This document shows positions 19,401-30,500 of a stretch of DNA of 64,000 nt, piece by piece. Position 1 is the first letter of the stretch; each line of letters starts with the position of its first letter. Under the pieces are notes generated by a model that had not been told where the DNA came from, did no database searches, and worked only from the letters and a program-made list of their open reading frames with translations. A program made the position numbers and the translations under genes. Source of the DNA: Tahibacter soli (GTDB lineage: Bacteria > Pseudomonadota > Gammaproteobacteria > Xanthomonadales > Rhodanobacteraceae); NCBI RefSeq assembly GCF_025717065.2, contig NZ_JAOVZO020000023.1, forward strand, positions 310,001 to 374,000, read 5' to 3'.

Positions 19401-22400
19401 CAGCAGCGCGTGGTGCTCGCCGCGTGCACGCGCGCCGGCGTCCAGCCCGCGCAGCTCGACTACGTCGAAGCGCACGGCACCGGCACGGCGCTCGGCGATC
19501 CGATCGAGGTCAACGCGCTCGGCGAGGTGTTGAAAATCGGCGGCGACGATCAAAGCCGCTGCGCGATCGGCTCGGTCAAGACCAACATCGGCCACTGCGA
19601 ATCGGCGGCCGGCACCGCGAGCCTGATCAAGGCCGCGCTCGTGCTGTCGCACAAGCAGATTCCGCCGAGCCTCAACTTCGAGGAAGCCAACCCGCTGATT
19701 CCGTTCCACGACTACGGCGTCTACGTGCAGCGCGAACTGGCGCCGCTGCCGGCGCGCGACCGCGCGCGGCTCGCCGGGGTCAACAGCTTCGGCATCGGCG
19801 GCACGAACGTGCACATCGTGCTCGAGGAGTTCGACGCAAACGCCGCGCCCGCGCCGCAAGCCGCGCCGCGTCTGCACACGCTGGTGCTGAGCGGCAAGAA
19901 CGAAAAAGCGCTGAAGGCGAACGCGAAGGCGCTGGCCGACTATCTCACCGCGAACGTCGATACGGTGAATCTCACGGACGTCGCGCATACGCTCGCACGC
20001 CATCGCATGCACTTCGACTACCGCCTCGCCGCGGTCGGCGAGAGCGCGGCCGAAATCGCCGCGGCGATCGAATCGCACCTGCTCGTGACCTACCACGCCG
20101 ACGTCGCGTCGGGCTTCCACGTGCCGCAGCCCGAAGAACCGATCGAAGCCGCGTTCGTGTTCGCGGGCCAAGGCTCGCAGTGGTGGGCGATGGGCCGCCA
20201 GCTGTACGAGACCGAACCCGTCTACCGCGCCGAAGTCGAGCGCTGCGACGCGGCCATGCGCCGGCATACCGGCTGGTCGCTGATCGACGTGCTGCTCGCC
20301 GACGAAGCCGATTCGCTGCTCGGCGAAACCGAATACGCGCAGCCCGCGTTCTTCGCGCTGCAGTGCGGCGTCGCGGCGATGCTCGCGTCGTGGGGCGTCA
20401 AGCCGCGCGCCGCGGTCGGCCACAGCTTCGGCGAGGTCGCAGCGGCGTACGTCGCCGGCGCGCTCGAATTCGAGGACGCGTGCCGCCTGATCGCGATCCG
20501 CGCGCGCCTGATGCAGCGCGCGAAGGGCAACGGGCGCATGGTCAGCGTCGAGATGCCGCGCGCGGCGCTCGCCGCCGAAATCGCGCCCTACGGCGACGCG
20601 CTGTCGATCGCGGCTTCCAACAGCCCCGGCACGACCGTCGTGTCGGGCACGCACGAGGCGCTCGACAAGCTGCTGTTCGACATCAAGCAGCGCGGCGTGT
20701 CGACGGTCGAACTCGGCCTCGACTACGCGTTCCACAGCGTGCAGATGGAACAGTCGGCGCTCGATCTCCAGGCCGCGCTGTCCGACCTCGTCGCGCGCGA
20801 GCCGCGCATCGCGCTGGCCTCGACCGTCAAGGGCGACTGGACGGAAGCGGGCGAGACGCTCGGCGCCGCCTACTGGGCCGACAACATCCGCAACGAAGTG
20901 CGCTTCGCCAGCGCGATCGAAGCGATGGGGCGCCGCGGCATTCGTCTGTTCGTCGAAATCGGCGCGAACCCGGTGCTGTCCGGGGCGATGTCGCGTACGC
21001 TCAAGGGCATCAGCGTCAAGGGCACGGTGCTGCCGTCGCTCGTGCGCGACGTCGACGATGCGCGCGCGCTGCGCCGCTGCGCCGGCGCGCTGCACGCGGC
21101 CGGCAGCCGCGTCGATTTCGACGCGCTCGCGCCGCGCGGCCGCTTCGTGCGCAACCTGCCCAAGTACGCGTGGGATCGCCAGCGCTACTGGCTCGACGCG
21201 CCGCATCACGAATCGCGCAAGCGCGTCAGCACGCATCCGCTCGTGACCATCCGCATGCCGGTCGCGCAGCCGACGTGGGTGTCGCGTCTCGACATCACGA
21301 CCAATCCGTTCCTCGCGGCGCTGCGCGCCCGCGGACAGACGCGCCTCGGCAACGGCCTGTTCGTCGAACTCGCGTTCGAGGCGGTGGCCGGCGTCGCCGG
21401 CACCGGCGCGTTCGGGCGGCGCGAACTGTTCGGGCTGACGTTCGGCGCGCCGCTGCGCGACGTCGACGAAAACAACCTGCCGGCGCTGCAGACGAACGTC
21501 GCGACCGAGGGCGGCCGGCGCCGCGTGCGCGTGCTCGCCCAGGCCGACGAATCGCAGGGCCGTGCCGAATCGTGGCAGCCCGTGCTCGACGTCGTCGCGC
21601 TGACCGCCGGCGTCGCGCGCCGGCCCGAAAGCCCGCCGCTCGCCACGTTGCGCGCGCGCTTCGCGCAGACGTGGGGCGGGGCCGAAATCTACCGCAAGCT
21701 CGGCGAGGTCGGCATCGAGTACAACACGGCCGCGCAGGTCGCGACCGATGTGTCGATCGCCGACGGCGCGTGTCTTCTCGCCTTGCGCGTCGCCGACATG
21801 CTGCGCGCTGACGCCGGCCGCTACCACCTGCATCCGCTCGTGTTCGAAGCGATGGAGCAGGCGTGCCGCCTCGCCGCCGGCAGCGGCGCGGCGCACGCGG
21901 TGCTGCGCTGCGTGCGCCGCCTGCGCGTGTTCGGCCTCGCCGGCGACGCGGCCTACGCCTACGCGGTGCTGCGCGATGCCGACGCCGGCGATGTCGCGCG
22001 CGCCGACGTGTGGATCCTCGACGCCGAAGGCGAGGCGGTCGCGGTCGGCGAGGGCCTGTGCTTTGCCGACGCGCAAACCGAACAAAGCGACGAATACAGT
22101 ATTCCGACCGACATCGACCGCTGGCGCTACGACGTCGAATGGGTGCCGTCGGCGCTGCCCGAGACGGCCGCGTCGAGCGAGGCGGGCCGCTGGCTCGTGT
22201 TCGCCGACGGCCGCGGCGCCGGCGACGCGCTCGCGCGCTTCCTCGGCGAGCAGGGCCACGAATGCGTCGTCGCGCGCGCCGGCGATGCGTATCGCCGCAG
22301 CGGGCTCGCGGCCGAACTGTCGCCGCAGGCCGGCCACGAGGACATCGAACGCCTGCTGCGCGAAACGTTCGTCGAACCGGGCATCGCGTGCCGCGGCGTC

Positions 22401-25028
22401 GTGCACCTTTGGAGCCTCGACGCGACGCCGATGCACGCGACCACGGCGGCGACGATCGCCGACGGCTACGCGGCCGGCGTCGTCAGCGCGATCGCGACGG
22501 TGCGGGCGCTCTCGTCGGTCGACCTTGCGAAGGCGCCGCGCCTGTGGCTCGTCACGGCCGGCGCGCAGCCGGTCGAAGACGACGGCGCGCCGCTCGAAGT
22601 CGCGCAGTCGCTCGTGTGGGGCTGCGCCAAGAGCGTCGTGCTCGAACACGCCGAACTGCGCTGCTGCCGCATCGACCTCGGCGCGCTCGCGAGCGTCGAC
22701 GAAGTCGCCGCGCTGTGCCGCGAGGTGGCGGCCGACGCGCTCGACGACCAGATCGGCCTGCGCGGCGATCGCCGCTACATCGCGCGCCTGCGCTATCAGC
22801 TCGATCCCGCCCGCGACGGTTCCGCCGTCGCCGCCGCATCGCGCGCGCTGCGCTACGAATTCGCCGGCGAGCCGGCGTCGCTCGTCGCGATCGACCGCCG
22901 CCGCCGCGGCCCGGCCGCGGGCGAAGTCGAGATTCGCATCGATGTGGCCGCGCTGCCGGCGCTCGCCGTCCGTGAGCCGCGTACCGCGCAATGCGTCGGC
23001 CGCGTGCTGCGCGTGGGCGCCGACGTCGAAGGCATCGACGTCGGCCGGCGCGTGATCTGTCTCGACGCGGGCCCGCTCGACACGCATCGCGTGGTCGCCG
23101 CGGCGTCCGTCGCCGTGCTGCCCGACGCGCTCGCGCCGGAAGTCGCCGCGGCGTCGGCGCGCGCCTATCTCGAAGCCGTGTTCGCGCTGCGCGACATGGC
23201 CCACGTCGCCCATGGCGATCGCGTACTGCTGCGCCTCGGCGACGATCCCGCGCAGCTTGCGGCGGTGCGCGTCGCACGGTGGCTCGGCGCGCGCGTGTTC
23301 GTCGCGGCGCCGGCGTCGCTGCACGCGTCGCTCGCCGCGCTCAAGATCGCGCACGCGTTCGACGAAGCCGATCCGTCGGCATGGCTCGACGTGGCGAGCC
23401 TCACCGAAGGCCGCGGCGTCGATGCGCTCGTCAACTACGCGGGCGAGTTCGATACGTCGGCCTGCGCGAGCCTGCTGCGCGCGTTCGGCCGGTGCGTCGA
23501 TCTTGCCGCCGCGGCCGATCCGGCCGAGCGCGGGCTGCGCGCGCCGCTGCCCGGCAACGCCTCGTACCTCGCACCGGACGTCGCGTGCTTCCTGCGCGAG
23601 CGGCCGGAGGAGGCCCGCGCGCTGCTCGACGAAGTCGCGACACGCCTGGCCGACGGTACGTTCGCGCCGGTCGAGCGCGAGACGGTCGATCTCGACGGCT
23701 ACGCCGATGCCGCCTACGGCAGCGGCGCCGACGTCGTGCTGCGGTTCGCGGCCGATGCCCACGACGGCGCGGCGAGCGGTCCGTATCGCGACGATGCGAC
23801 GTATCTGATCACCGGCGGCCTCGGCGGCCTGGGCCTGTACATCGCGCGCCGCCTCGTGCGCGACGGCGCGAAGCATCTGGTGCTGGTCGGCCGGCGCGCG
23901 CCGGGCCTCGCCGCGCTCGATACGATCGCCGAGATCTCGCAAGGCGGCGCGAACTGCGTCGTCAAGTCGGTCGACATGGCCGACGCCGACGCCGTGCGGC
24001 AGATGCTGGCCGACATCCGCGCGACGATGCCGCCGCTCGCCGGCGTCATCCACGCCGCGGGCATCCTCGACAACGGACTGATCGTGCAGATGGACGCGCG
24101 CCAGACGACGTCGGTGATGCCGGCGAAGGTCGACGGCGCGTGGAACCTGCACACGCACACCGTCGACGACGCGCTCGATTTCTTCGTGATGTTCTCCTCG
24201 CTCGCGTCGTTCATCGGTTCGCCCGGACAGTCGAACTACGCCGCGGCGAACGCGTTTCTCGAAGCGCTCGCCGAGCATCGCCGCCGCAGCGGCCAGCCGG
24301 GTCTCGCGATCGCGTGGGGGCCGTGGGCCGAAGCGGGCATGGCGGCCGACGTGCACAACCTGCAGCGCCTCGCGCAGCACGGCATGGGCATGATCCTGCC
24401 CGAGCCGGGCCTCGACCTGCTCGAAGACCTCGTCGCCGGCCGCGTCGGCGGTGCGGTCGGCGCGCTGCCGATGAACTGGGCGGCGTGGGGCAAGACGCGC
24501 GGCTACGCGGGACAAACGCCGTATTTCGCCGGTCTCGTGCCGCAGCAGTCGCTGCACGCGGGCGGCGGCGGCAAGATCACCGCGGCGTCGCTCGCCGGAA
24601 AACCGGTGCAGGCAAGCCTCGACCTTCTGCACGGCGCGATCCTGCGCGCGGTGTGCCAGTCGCTGATGCTCGATGCCGACGGCGTCGATCTCGACGTGCC
24701 GCTGACCGCGATCGGCCTCGACTCGATCGTATCGCTCGAACTGAAGGACCGCATCGAGTCGACGATCGACGTCGTCGTGCGCACGAACGCGCTCGTCGCC
24801 GGCAAGAGCATCCGCAGCCTCGCGCAGCAGTTCTTCGACGACCTCACGGCGAACGCGGCGGCCGCCGCGGCACCGCCGGCGGCCGTGGCGCAAGCGCCGG
24901 GCGCGGAACTCCTCGAACGGCTCGACGACCTGTCGCAAGCCGAGATCGAGGCCATGCTCGCCGAACTCTCCGACGGCGCGCCGGCGAATGCCGCAACGGC
25001 CGACGAGCGCGAGCCGCGTCCGACCTGA
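16451..25028 (+). CDS. Hybrid FAAL-PKS: FAAL, ACP-like, KS, AT, DH-like, ER-like, KR, ACP (apparent frameshift near 16,582)
   Basis: This enzyme activates a fatty acid as acyl-AMP and elongates it by one C2 unit. The start is ATG 16451 with AGGGGG ahead; a 1-base shift at the AAA of 16581-16583 joins it to the main frame, which stays open to 25028 (2,809 residues from GTG 16599). Numbered from that GTG: FAAL 1-545 (YSSGSTGAPKG, YHDMGLI), ACP-like 555-640 with Gly582 where the phosphopantetheine Ser should be, KS 653-1080 (Cys824 in DTACSSS, EAHGTGT, KTNIGH), AT 1183-1480 (GHSFGEV; YAFH, probably malonyl), DH-like 1546-1830 lacking the catalytic His (Asn1569), ER-like 2083-2357 lacking the GGVG motif, KR 2398-2590 (TGGLGGLG, NYAAAN), ACP with Ser2709. 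A beta-hydroxyacyl product is inferred. The C terminus (LSQAEIEAMLAEL) looks like a docking helix. Confidence 0.9.
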
Positions 25029-25084
25029 TGCACGAACGGCGGCCCTTCGCGGCCGCCGCCTCCGACCGATTCGAGGATGCGCCC

Positions 25085-26770
25085 ATGCGCCTGATCTTGC
25101 TGTTGATGAGAAAGTCCGCGTTGCTGCTGCTGCTGTCCATTTTCGCCGGCGTCGCCGCGGGCGCGGCGGGTTCGGCCGTGCTTGCGCTCGTGAACGAGGC
25201 GCTGCGCACGATCGACAAGCCCGATCCGCGCATCGGCTGGATCTTCCTCGCGCTCGCCGGCACCGCGATGGTGTGCAAGCTCGCGGCCAAGCTGATGCTG
25301 GTGCGCGCGTCCACGCGCACCGTGCGCGACATGCGCCTGACGCTGTGCCGGCAGATACTCGAAGCGCCGCTGCGCAACGTCGAGAAGAAAGGGTCGGGCG
25401 GCCTCATGGGCGCGCTGACCGAAGACGTGCACCGCGTCGCCGAGGCGTTGATCGCGCTGCCCGAGCAGTGCGCCAACGCGACGATCGCGCTCGCGTGCTT
25501 CGGCTATCTGTTCTGGCTGTCGTGGCCGCTCGCGCTCGTCTACGTCGGCATCTTCGCGGTCGGCATCGTCGTCTACAAGCTCGTCGCGCGCCACGCCAAG
25601 CCGTCGATGAACGCCGCGCGCCAGACATGGGACCAGCTGATCGAGCACTACACGGGGCTCGTCAACGGCAACAAGGAGCTCAAGCTGCACCGCCGCCGCC
25701 GCGACGCGTTCACGCGCATCGAACTCGAGCCCACGGCGAACGCGATGATGAACCACTCGTGGCGCTGGAACTGGATCCTCGCGGTCGCCAACGCGCATAC
25801 GCAGATGATCTTCTTCGCGCTGCTCGGCATGGCGCTGTTCATCGCGCCGAACTTCGCCGCGATCGACAAGCACGTGCTGTCGGGATTCATCCTGATGTCG
25901 CTGTACATGGGCGGGCCGATCTCGAGCCTCGTCGGCGCGATACCGCAGTTCAACCTGGCCGAGGTGTCGCTCAAGAAGCTCAAGTCGCTCGGCCTGTCGC
26001 TGGCCGAAGCCGCGCGGCGCGACGTGAAACCGTACGACGCCGACGTCGAAACGCGTCGTCCCGCGTTTCGCGACCTCGAGCTGCGCGCGCTCGAATACGC
26101 GTACGACGACGCCGGTGGGTCGACGTTCCGGCTCGGTCCGGTCGATCTCAAACTGCGCGCCGGCGAACTGACGTACGTGATCGGCGGCAACGGCAGCGGC
26201 AAGAGCAGCTTCGCGCGCGTCGTCACCGGCCTCTATCCGCAGGACGCCGGCGCGCTGCTCTTCAACGGCGTGGAAATCGACGATGCGAACCGCGACGACT
26301 ACCGCCAGAACTTTTCGGTTATTTTTTCCGATTACCACTTGTTCCGAACGCTGTACGGCATGACGTCGGCCGAATTCGTCACGCACGCGGGCCGGATCCT
26401 CGGCCAGCTCGGGCTGTCCGAGAAGGTGGGCGTGGAGGACGGCAAGCTGTCGACGGTCGATCTGTCGGCGGGCCAGCGCAAGCGCCTGGCGCTGCTGACC
26501 GCATTTCTCGAAAACCGCGAGATCTATCTCTTCGACGAATGGGCCGCCGACCAGGACCCGTCGTTCAAGCGCGTGTTCTATCACGAGATCGTTCCGCAGC
26601 TCAAAGCGCGCGGCAAGACCGTGATCGTCATCAGCCACGACAACCACTACTTCGAACTGGCCGACCGCATCGTGCGCTTCGAAGACGGCAAGGTGGTTGA
26701 AGATCGTTACGTCAATTCACCGTCGTCCGTCCGGCTGCCGGCCGAAGCGGCGGAACCGGTCGCGGTGTAA
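25085..26770 (+). CDS. SyrD/PvdE-type cyclic peptide ABC exporter (fused membrane and ATPase domains)
   Basis: 561 residues: an N-terminal six-helix membrane domain (about 1-320) and a C-terminal ATPase with Walker A GGNGSGKSS, signature LSAGQRKR and Walker B IYLFDEWAADQDP. The FDEWAADQDP form and overall length match the cyclic-peptide/siderophore exporter family of SyrD and PvdE, which carry lipopeptides across the inner membrane. Its place inside the operon supports export of the product or a late intermediate. The ATG at 25085 has GAGG ahead. An in-frame ATG at 25028 overlaps the PKS stop (TGATG) and would add 19 residues, so translational coupling is possible. Confidence 0.92.
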   Translation: MRLILLLMRKSALLLLLSIFAGVAAGAAGSAVLALVNEALRTIDKPDPRIGWIFLALAGTAMVCKLAAKLMLVRASTRTVRDMRLTLCRQILEAPLRNVEKKGSGGLMGALTEDVHRVAEALIALPEQCANATIALACFGYLFWLSWPLALVYVGIFAVGIVVYKLVARHAKPSMNAARQTWDQLIEHYTGLVNGNKELKLHRRRRDAFTRIELEPTANAMMNHSWRWNWILAVANAHTQMIFFALLGMALFIAPNFAAIDKHVLSGFILMSLYMGGPISSLVGAIPQFNLAEVSLKKLKSLGLSLAEAARRDVKPYDADVETRRPAFRDLELRALEYAYDDAGGSTFRLGPVDLKLRAGELTYVIGGNGSGKSSFARVVTGLYPQDAGALLFNGVEIDDANRDDYRQNFSVIFSDYHLFRTLYGMTSAEFVTHAGRILGQLGLSEKVGVEDGKLSTVDLSAGQRKRLALLTAFLENREIYLFDEWAADQDPSFKRVFYHEIVPQLKARGKTVIVISHDNHYFELADRIVRFEDGKVVEDRYVNSPSSVRLPAEAAEPVAV

Positions 26771-26803
26771 CGCCCGCAGCGCGGGGCAACGGGGGAGGGG
26801 AAG

Positions 26804-27574
26804 ATGCAGTCGATCCATCGGCAAGGGCGCGCGCTGCGCGTGATCCGTCGCGCTCCCGGCGCGCGCGTGCGGCTGTTCTGCTTTCCGTACGCGGGTTCGG
26901 GGCCGTCGATCTTCAACGACTGGCCGGCGCTGATGTCCGACGCGGTCGAGCTCGTCGGCGTCGTCTATCCCGGCCGCGAGTGCCGGGCCGGCGAGCCGCT
27001 CTCGCGCGACCTGGGCGAACTCGCGCAGACGCTCGTCGACGAGATCGCCGAACGCGACGACCTGCCGTTCGCGTTCTTCGGACACAGCATGGGCGCGTAC
27101 GTCGGCTTCGAAGTGGCGCGCCGCCTGGCGCCGCGCGCGCAGCGACCGCAGCATCTGTTTCTGTCGGCGGCCGGCGCGCCGCACCTGCCCGAGCCGTGCC
27201 GCATCCACGATCTGCCGAGCCGCGAATTCTTCAAGGCGCTGGTGCGCCTCAACGGGTTTCCGGCCGAGGTGCTCAAGGAGACCGAACTCGTGCGCTACGC
27301 GCTGCCGATCCTGCGCGCCGACTTCACCGCGTGCGAAACCTATCGCTTTCGCGCCGACGCACCGAGCCGCTGCCCGATGACCGTGTTCGGCGGCAGCCAC
27401 GACATCCGCGTCGACCGCCATCGCCTGGAAGCGTGGCGGCAGCTCGCGTCGCTGTCGTTCTCGCTGCGCGTTTTCGACGGCGGGCATTTCTACCTGCGCG
27501 AGCGCAAGGCCGAGCTCATCGGCTGCATGCGGCCGGAACTTGCGCGCCTGGGCCAGGGACGCGAGGTCGCATGA
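26804..27574 (+). CDS. Type II thioesterase
   Basis: A 256-residue stand-alone alpha/beta hydrolase of the editing thioesterase family found in NRPS/PKS clusters. It begins the domain with RLFCFPYAGSGPSIFNDW, has the nucleophile Ser95 in FGHSMGAY and a late His in DGGHFYL. It would release wrongly primed or stalled acyl groups from carrier domains. A GGGGGAGGGG ribosome-binding site precedes the ATG. Its stop overlaps the start of the first NRPS gene (ATGA), so the two are translationally coupled. Confidence 0.95.
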   Translation: MQSIHRQGRALRVIRRAPGARVRLFCFPYAGSGPSIFNDWPALMSDAVELVGVVYPGRECRAGEPLSRDLGELAQTLVDEIAERDDLPFAFFGHSMGAYVGFEVARRLAPRAQRPQHLFLSAAGAPHLPEPCRIHDLPSREFFKALVRLNGFPAEVLKETELVRYALPILRADFTACETYRFRADAPSRCPMTVFGGSHDIRVDRHRLEAWRQLASLSFSLRVFDGGHFYLRERKAELIGCMRPELARLGQGREVA

Positions 27575-30500
27575 ACGCACGCAGGACGCTCGAAGGCCTG
27601 TCCGAAGACGCCCGGCGCGAGCTCATCGCCGGGCTGCTCAAGGCGCGCGAACGCAAGTCGGGATCGTGGCCGCTGTCGCCCGCGCAGATCGGCATGTGGC
27701 TGCAGCAGAACCTCGCGCCCGACAACACCGCCTACAACATGCCGCTCGCGTTCTGCCTGCACGGCCGGCTGCCCGACGCGCGCGCGCTGATCGCGCGTAT
27801 GCTCGCCGACGTCGTCGCGCGCCATCCGGCGCTGCGCACGGTGTTCGAGGCCGGCGACGCCGAACCGGCGCAGCGCGTGCTCGATGCCGTCGACGTCGAT
27901 CTGCCGATGCACGACATCGGCGAGGCCGGCGCAAACTGGCAGGCCGTCGCGCTCGCGCGCTGCGGCGAGCAGGCGTCGCGCGCGTTCGATCTCGCCGCGG
28001 GGCCGCTGTTTCGCTTCAGCCTGCTGCGCGTCTCGGACGAGCTGCACGTGCTGGTCGCGACGTTCCACCACATCGTCATGGACGGCTGGTCGATCGGCGT
28101 GTTCCTCAAGGATTTCGCGAAGTCGTTCGTCGTGCACGGCCGCGGTCGCACGGTCGACTTCGACCCGCTGCCCGTCACCTACCGCGACTACGTCGAGCGC
28201 ATGCGCACGCCCGCGGCGCGCGCCGCGGCGGCCGGTCACGTCGACTACTGGAAGCGCCGCCTCGAGGGCGCGCCGGCCGCGTTGAACCTGCCGGTGCAGT
28301 TCAGGCGCACGGCGAATGCCGCGTTTCGCGGCGCGCTGCACGGCTTTCGGATTCCGCTGGAGGTGTCGCGGCGCCTGACCGCGCTCGGCAACCTGCACGG
28401 CGCGACCGGCTTCATGACGATGCTCGCGACGTTCTACGCGCTGCTCGCGCGGATCTGCGACGCCTCGGACATCGTGCTCGGCGTCAGCACGTCCAATCGC
28501 GACGACAAGGACTACCGCAACATGCTGGGGCTGTTCTCCGACGTGCTGCCGATGCGCGCGCGATGCGATCGCGGCGGCAGCTTCGTCGACCTCCTGCGGC
28601 ACGTGCGCGAAAACTGCCTGGCCGACTACGAGCATTCCGCGACGTCGCTGACGACGATCATCGAACACGTACGTCCCGCGCGCGGCAGCGATCGGGGCCT
28701 GCCGTTCCAGGCCGGCTTCGATTTCCAGAACACGCCGTGGCCGGCGCTGGTACTCGACCTCGTGACGCTGCTGCCCGGCGACGCGGGCTCGGCCAAGCTC
28801 GACCTCAACTTCAACCTCAGCAAGGAACAGGACCGCCTCGTCGGTTCGTTCGAATACGACACCGATCTGTTTTCCGAAGGCGCGATCAGGAACATCGAGG
28901 CGCGCTACCAGATGCTGCTCAAGCGCATCGTCGAGCGGCCGGCGCAGGCGCTCGACACGCTCGATCTGCTCGACGCCGACGAGAAACATCGCATCGTCCA
29001 CGAGTGGAATGTGCCGGCCGTCGCGGTCGAGGGCGCCGGTGCGAGCGCGAGCGTGCTCGATCTGATCGACGCGCGCAGTCGCAGCCATCCCGGGCACTGC
29101 GCGCTCGACGACGCGGGCGAACGCGTCGACTACGCGACGCTCGCGCGGCGTACCGACGCGCTGGCGCGGCGGCTCGCCGCGCGCGGCATCGGCCGCGGCG
29201 ACCGCGTGGGCCTGTACTTTTCGCGCGGGGCGGCGTACGTCGTCGCGCTGATCGGCGTGATGAAGGCCGGCGCGACCTACGTGCCGCTCGATCCCGCGCT
29301 CAACGACGCGCGCCTCGACGACATGGTCGACGCGGCGTCGGTCGCCACGGTGCTGACGACACGCTCGCTCGCATCGCGCTGGCCGGTCGCGCGGCCCGTT
29401 TCGCTCGTCGCGATCGAAGACGCGCTCGCCGAAGCGACCGACGGCGCGATGCCGCCGGCACCGCGCGCCGGCGACGTCGCCTACATCGTCTACACATCGG
29501 GCACGTCGGGTCGGCCCAAGGGCGTGCTGATCAGCCACGGCGCGCTGCTCGCGTTCGTCCGCGGCGCATCGACCGTGTTCAACCTGCGCAGCAACGATCG
29601 CGTGCTGCAGTTCGCATCGATCGGTTTCGACACGAGCGCCGAGGAAATCTTTCCGGCGCTCGCGAGCGGCGCGTGCCTCGCGTTCGCCGACGCGAACGCC
29701 GCGGGATCCGCGCAGCGCTTTCTCGAAGAGGCCGAACGGCGCGACATCAGCGTGCTGAACCTGCCGACCGCGCTGTGGCACGAGGTGGTCGACGCGCTGC
29801 AGCCGCCCGTCGCGGCACGGCTGCCGACCGCGGCGCGCCTCGTGGTCATCGGCGGCGAGGCGGCGCTGCCGTCGGCGCTCGCGCGCTGGCACGAGGCCGC
29901 GGGCGACGCGGTACGCCTCGTCAACACGTACGGCCCGACCGAAACCACGGTCAGCGTGACCGCCGCCGAACTCGAGCGGCTGCCCGATCCGCAGCGGCGC
30001 CTGTCGCTGCCGATCGGCCGTCCGTATCCCGGCGTGCGCGCGTACGTGCTCGACGCGCACGGGCAGCCGGTCGCGCCGGGTCTGTACGGCGAACTCTTCA
30101 TCGGCGGCCCGAGCGTCGCGCTCGGCTACGACGGCGCGCCCGAACTCACCGCGCAGCGCTTCGTCGCCGATCCGTTCGACGGCCGGCCCGACGCGCGCAT
30201 GTATCGCACCGGCGACTTCGTACGCTGGCTCGACGACGGCTCGCTCGAATTCGCCGGCCGTCGCGACGGGCAGGTGAAGCTCGCGGGCCACCGCATCGAA
30301 CTGGCGGAAATCGAAGGCGCGCTGCTGCGCCATGCCGACGTCGCTCAGGCAGCCGTCGTCGTGCAGGGCGACGAAACGACGCGCCGGCTCGCCGCGTTCG
30401 TCGTCGCCCGCCCGGTCGCGTCGCTCGATGCCGCCGCGGTGCGAGAGTGGCTGCGCACGCGCCTGCCGGCACCGATGCAGCCGTCGGTCGTCGCGCTGCT

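Noticed and set aside
20717-20740. Methylmalonyl specificity for the PKS acyltransferase
   Set aside because: The motif is YAFH rather than YASH; the Phe favours malonyl, although the Tyr leaves some doubt.
17616-24938. Very long minus-strand open frame (about 2,440 codons) opposite the PKS
   Set aside because: Arg/Asp/His-rich repetitive translation without domains; it is the usual antisense shadow of a GC-rich gene.
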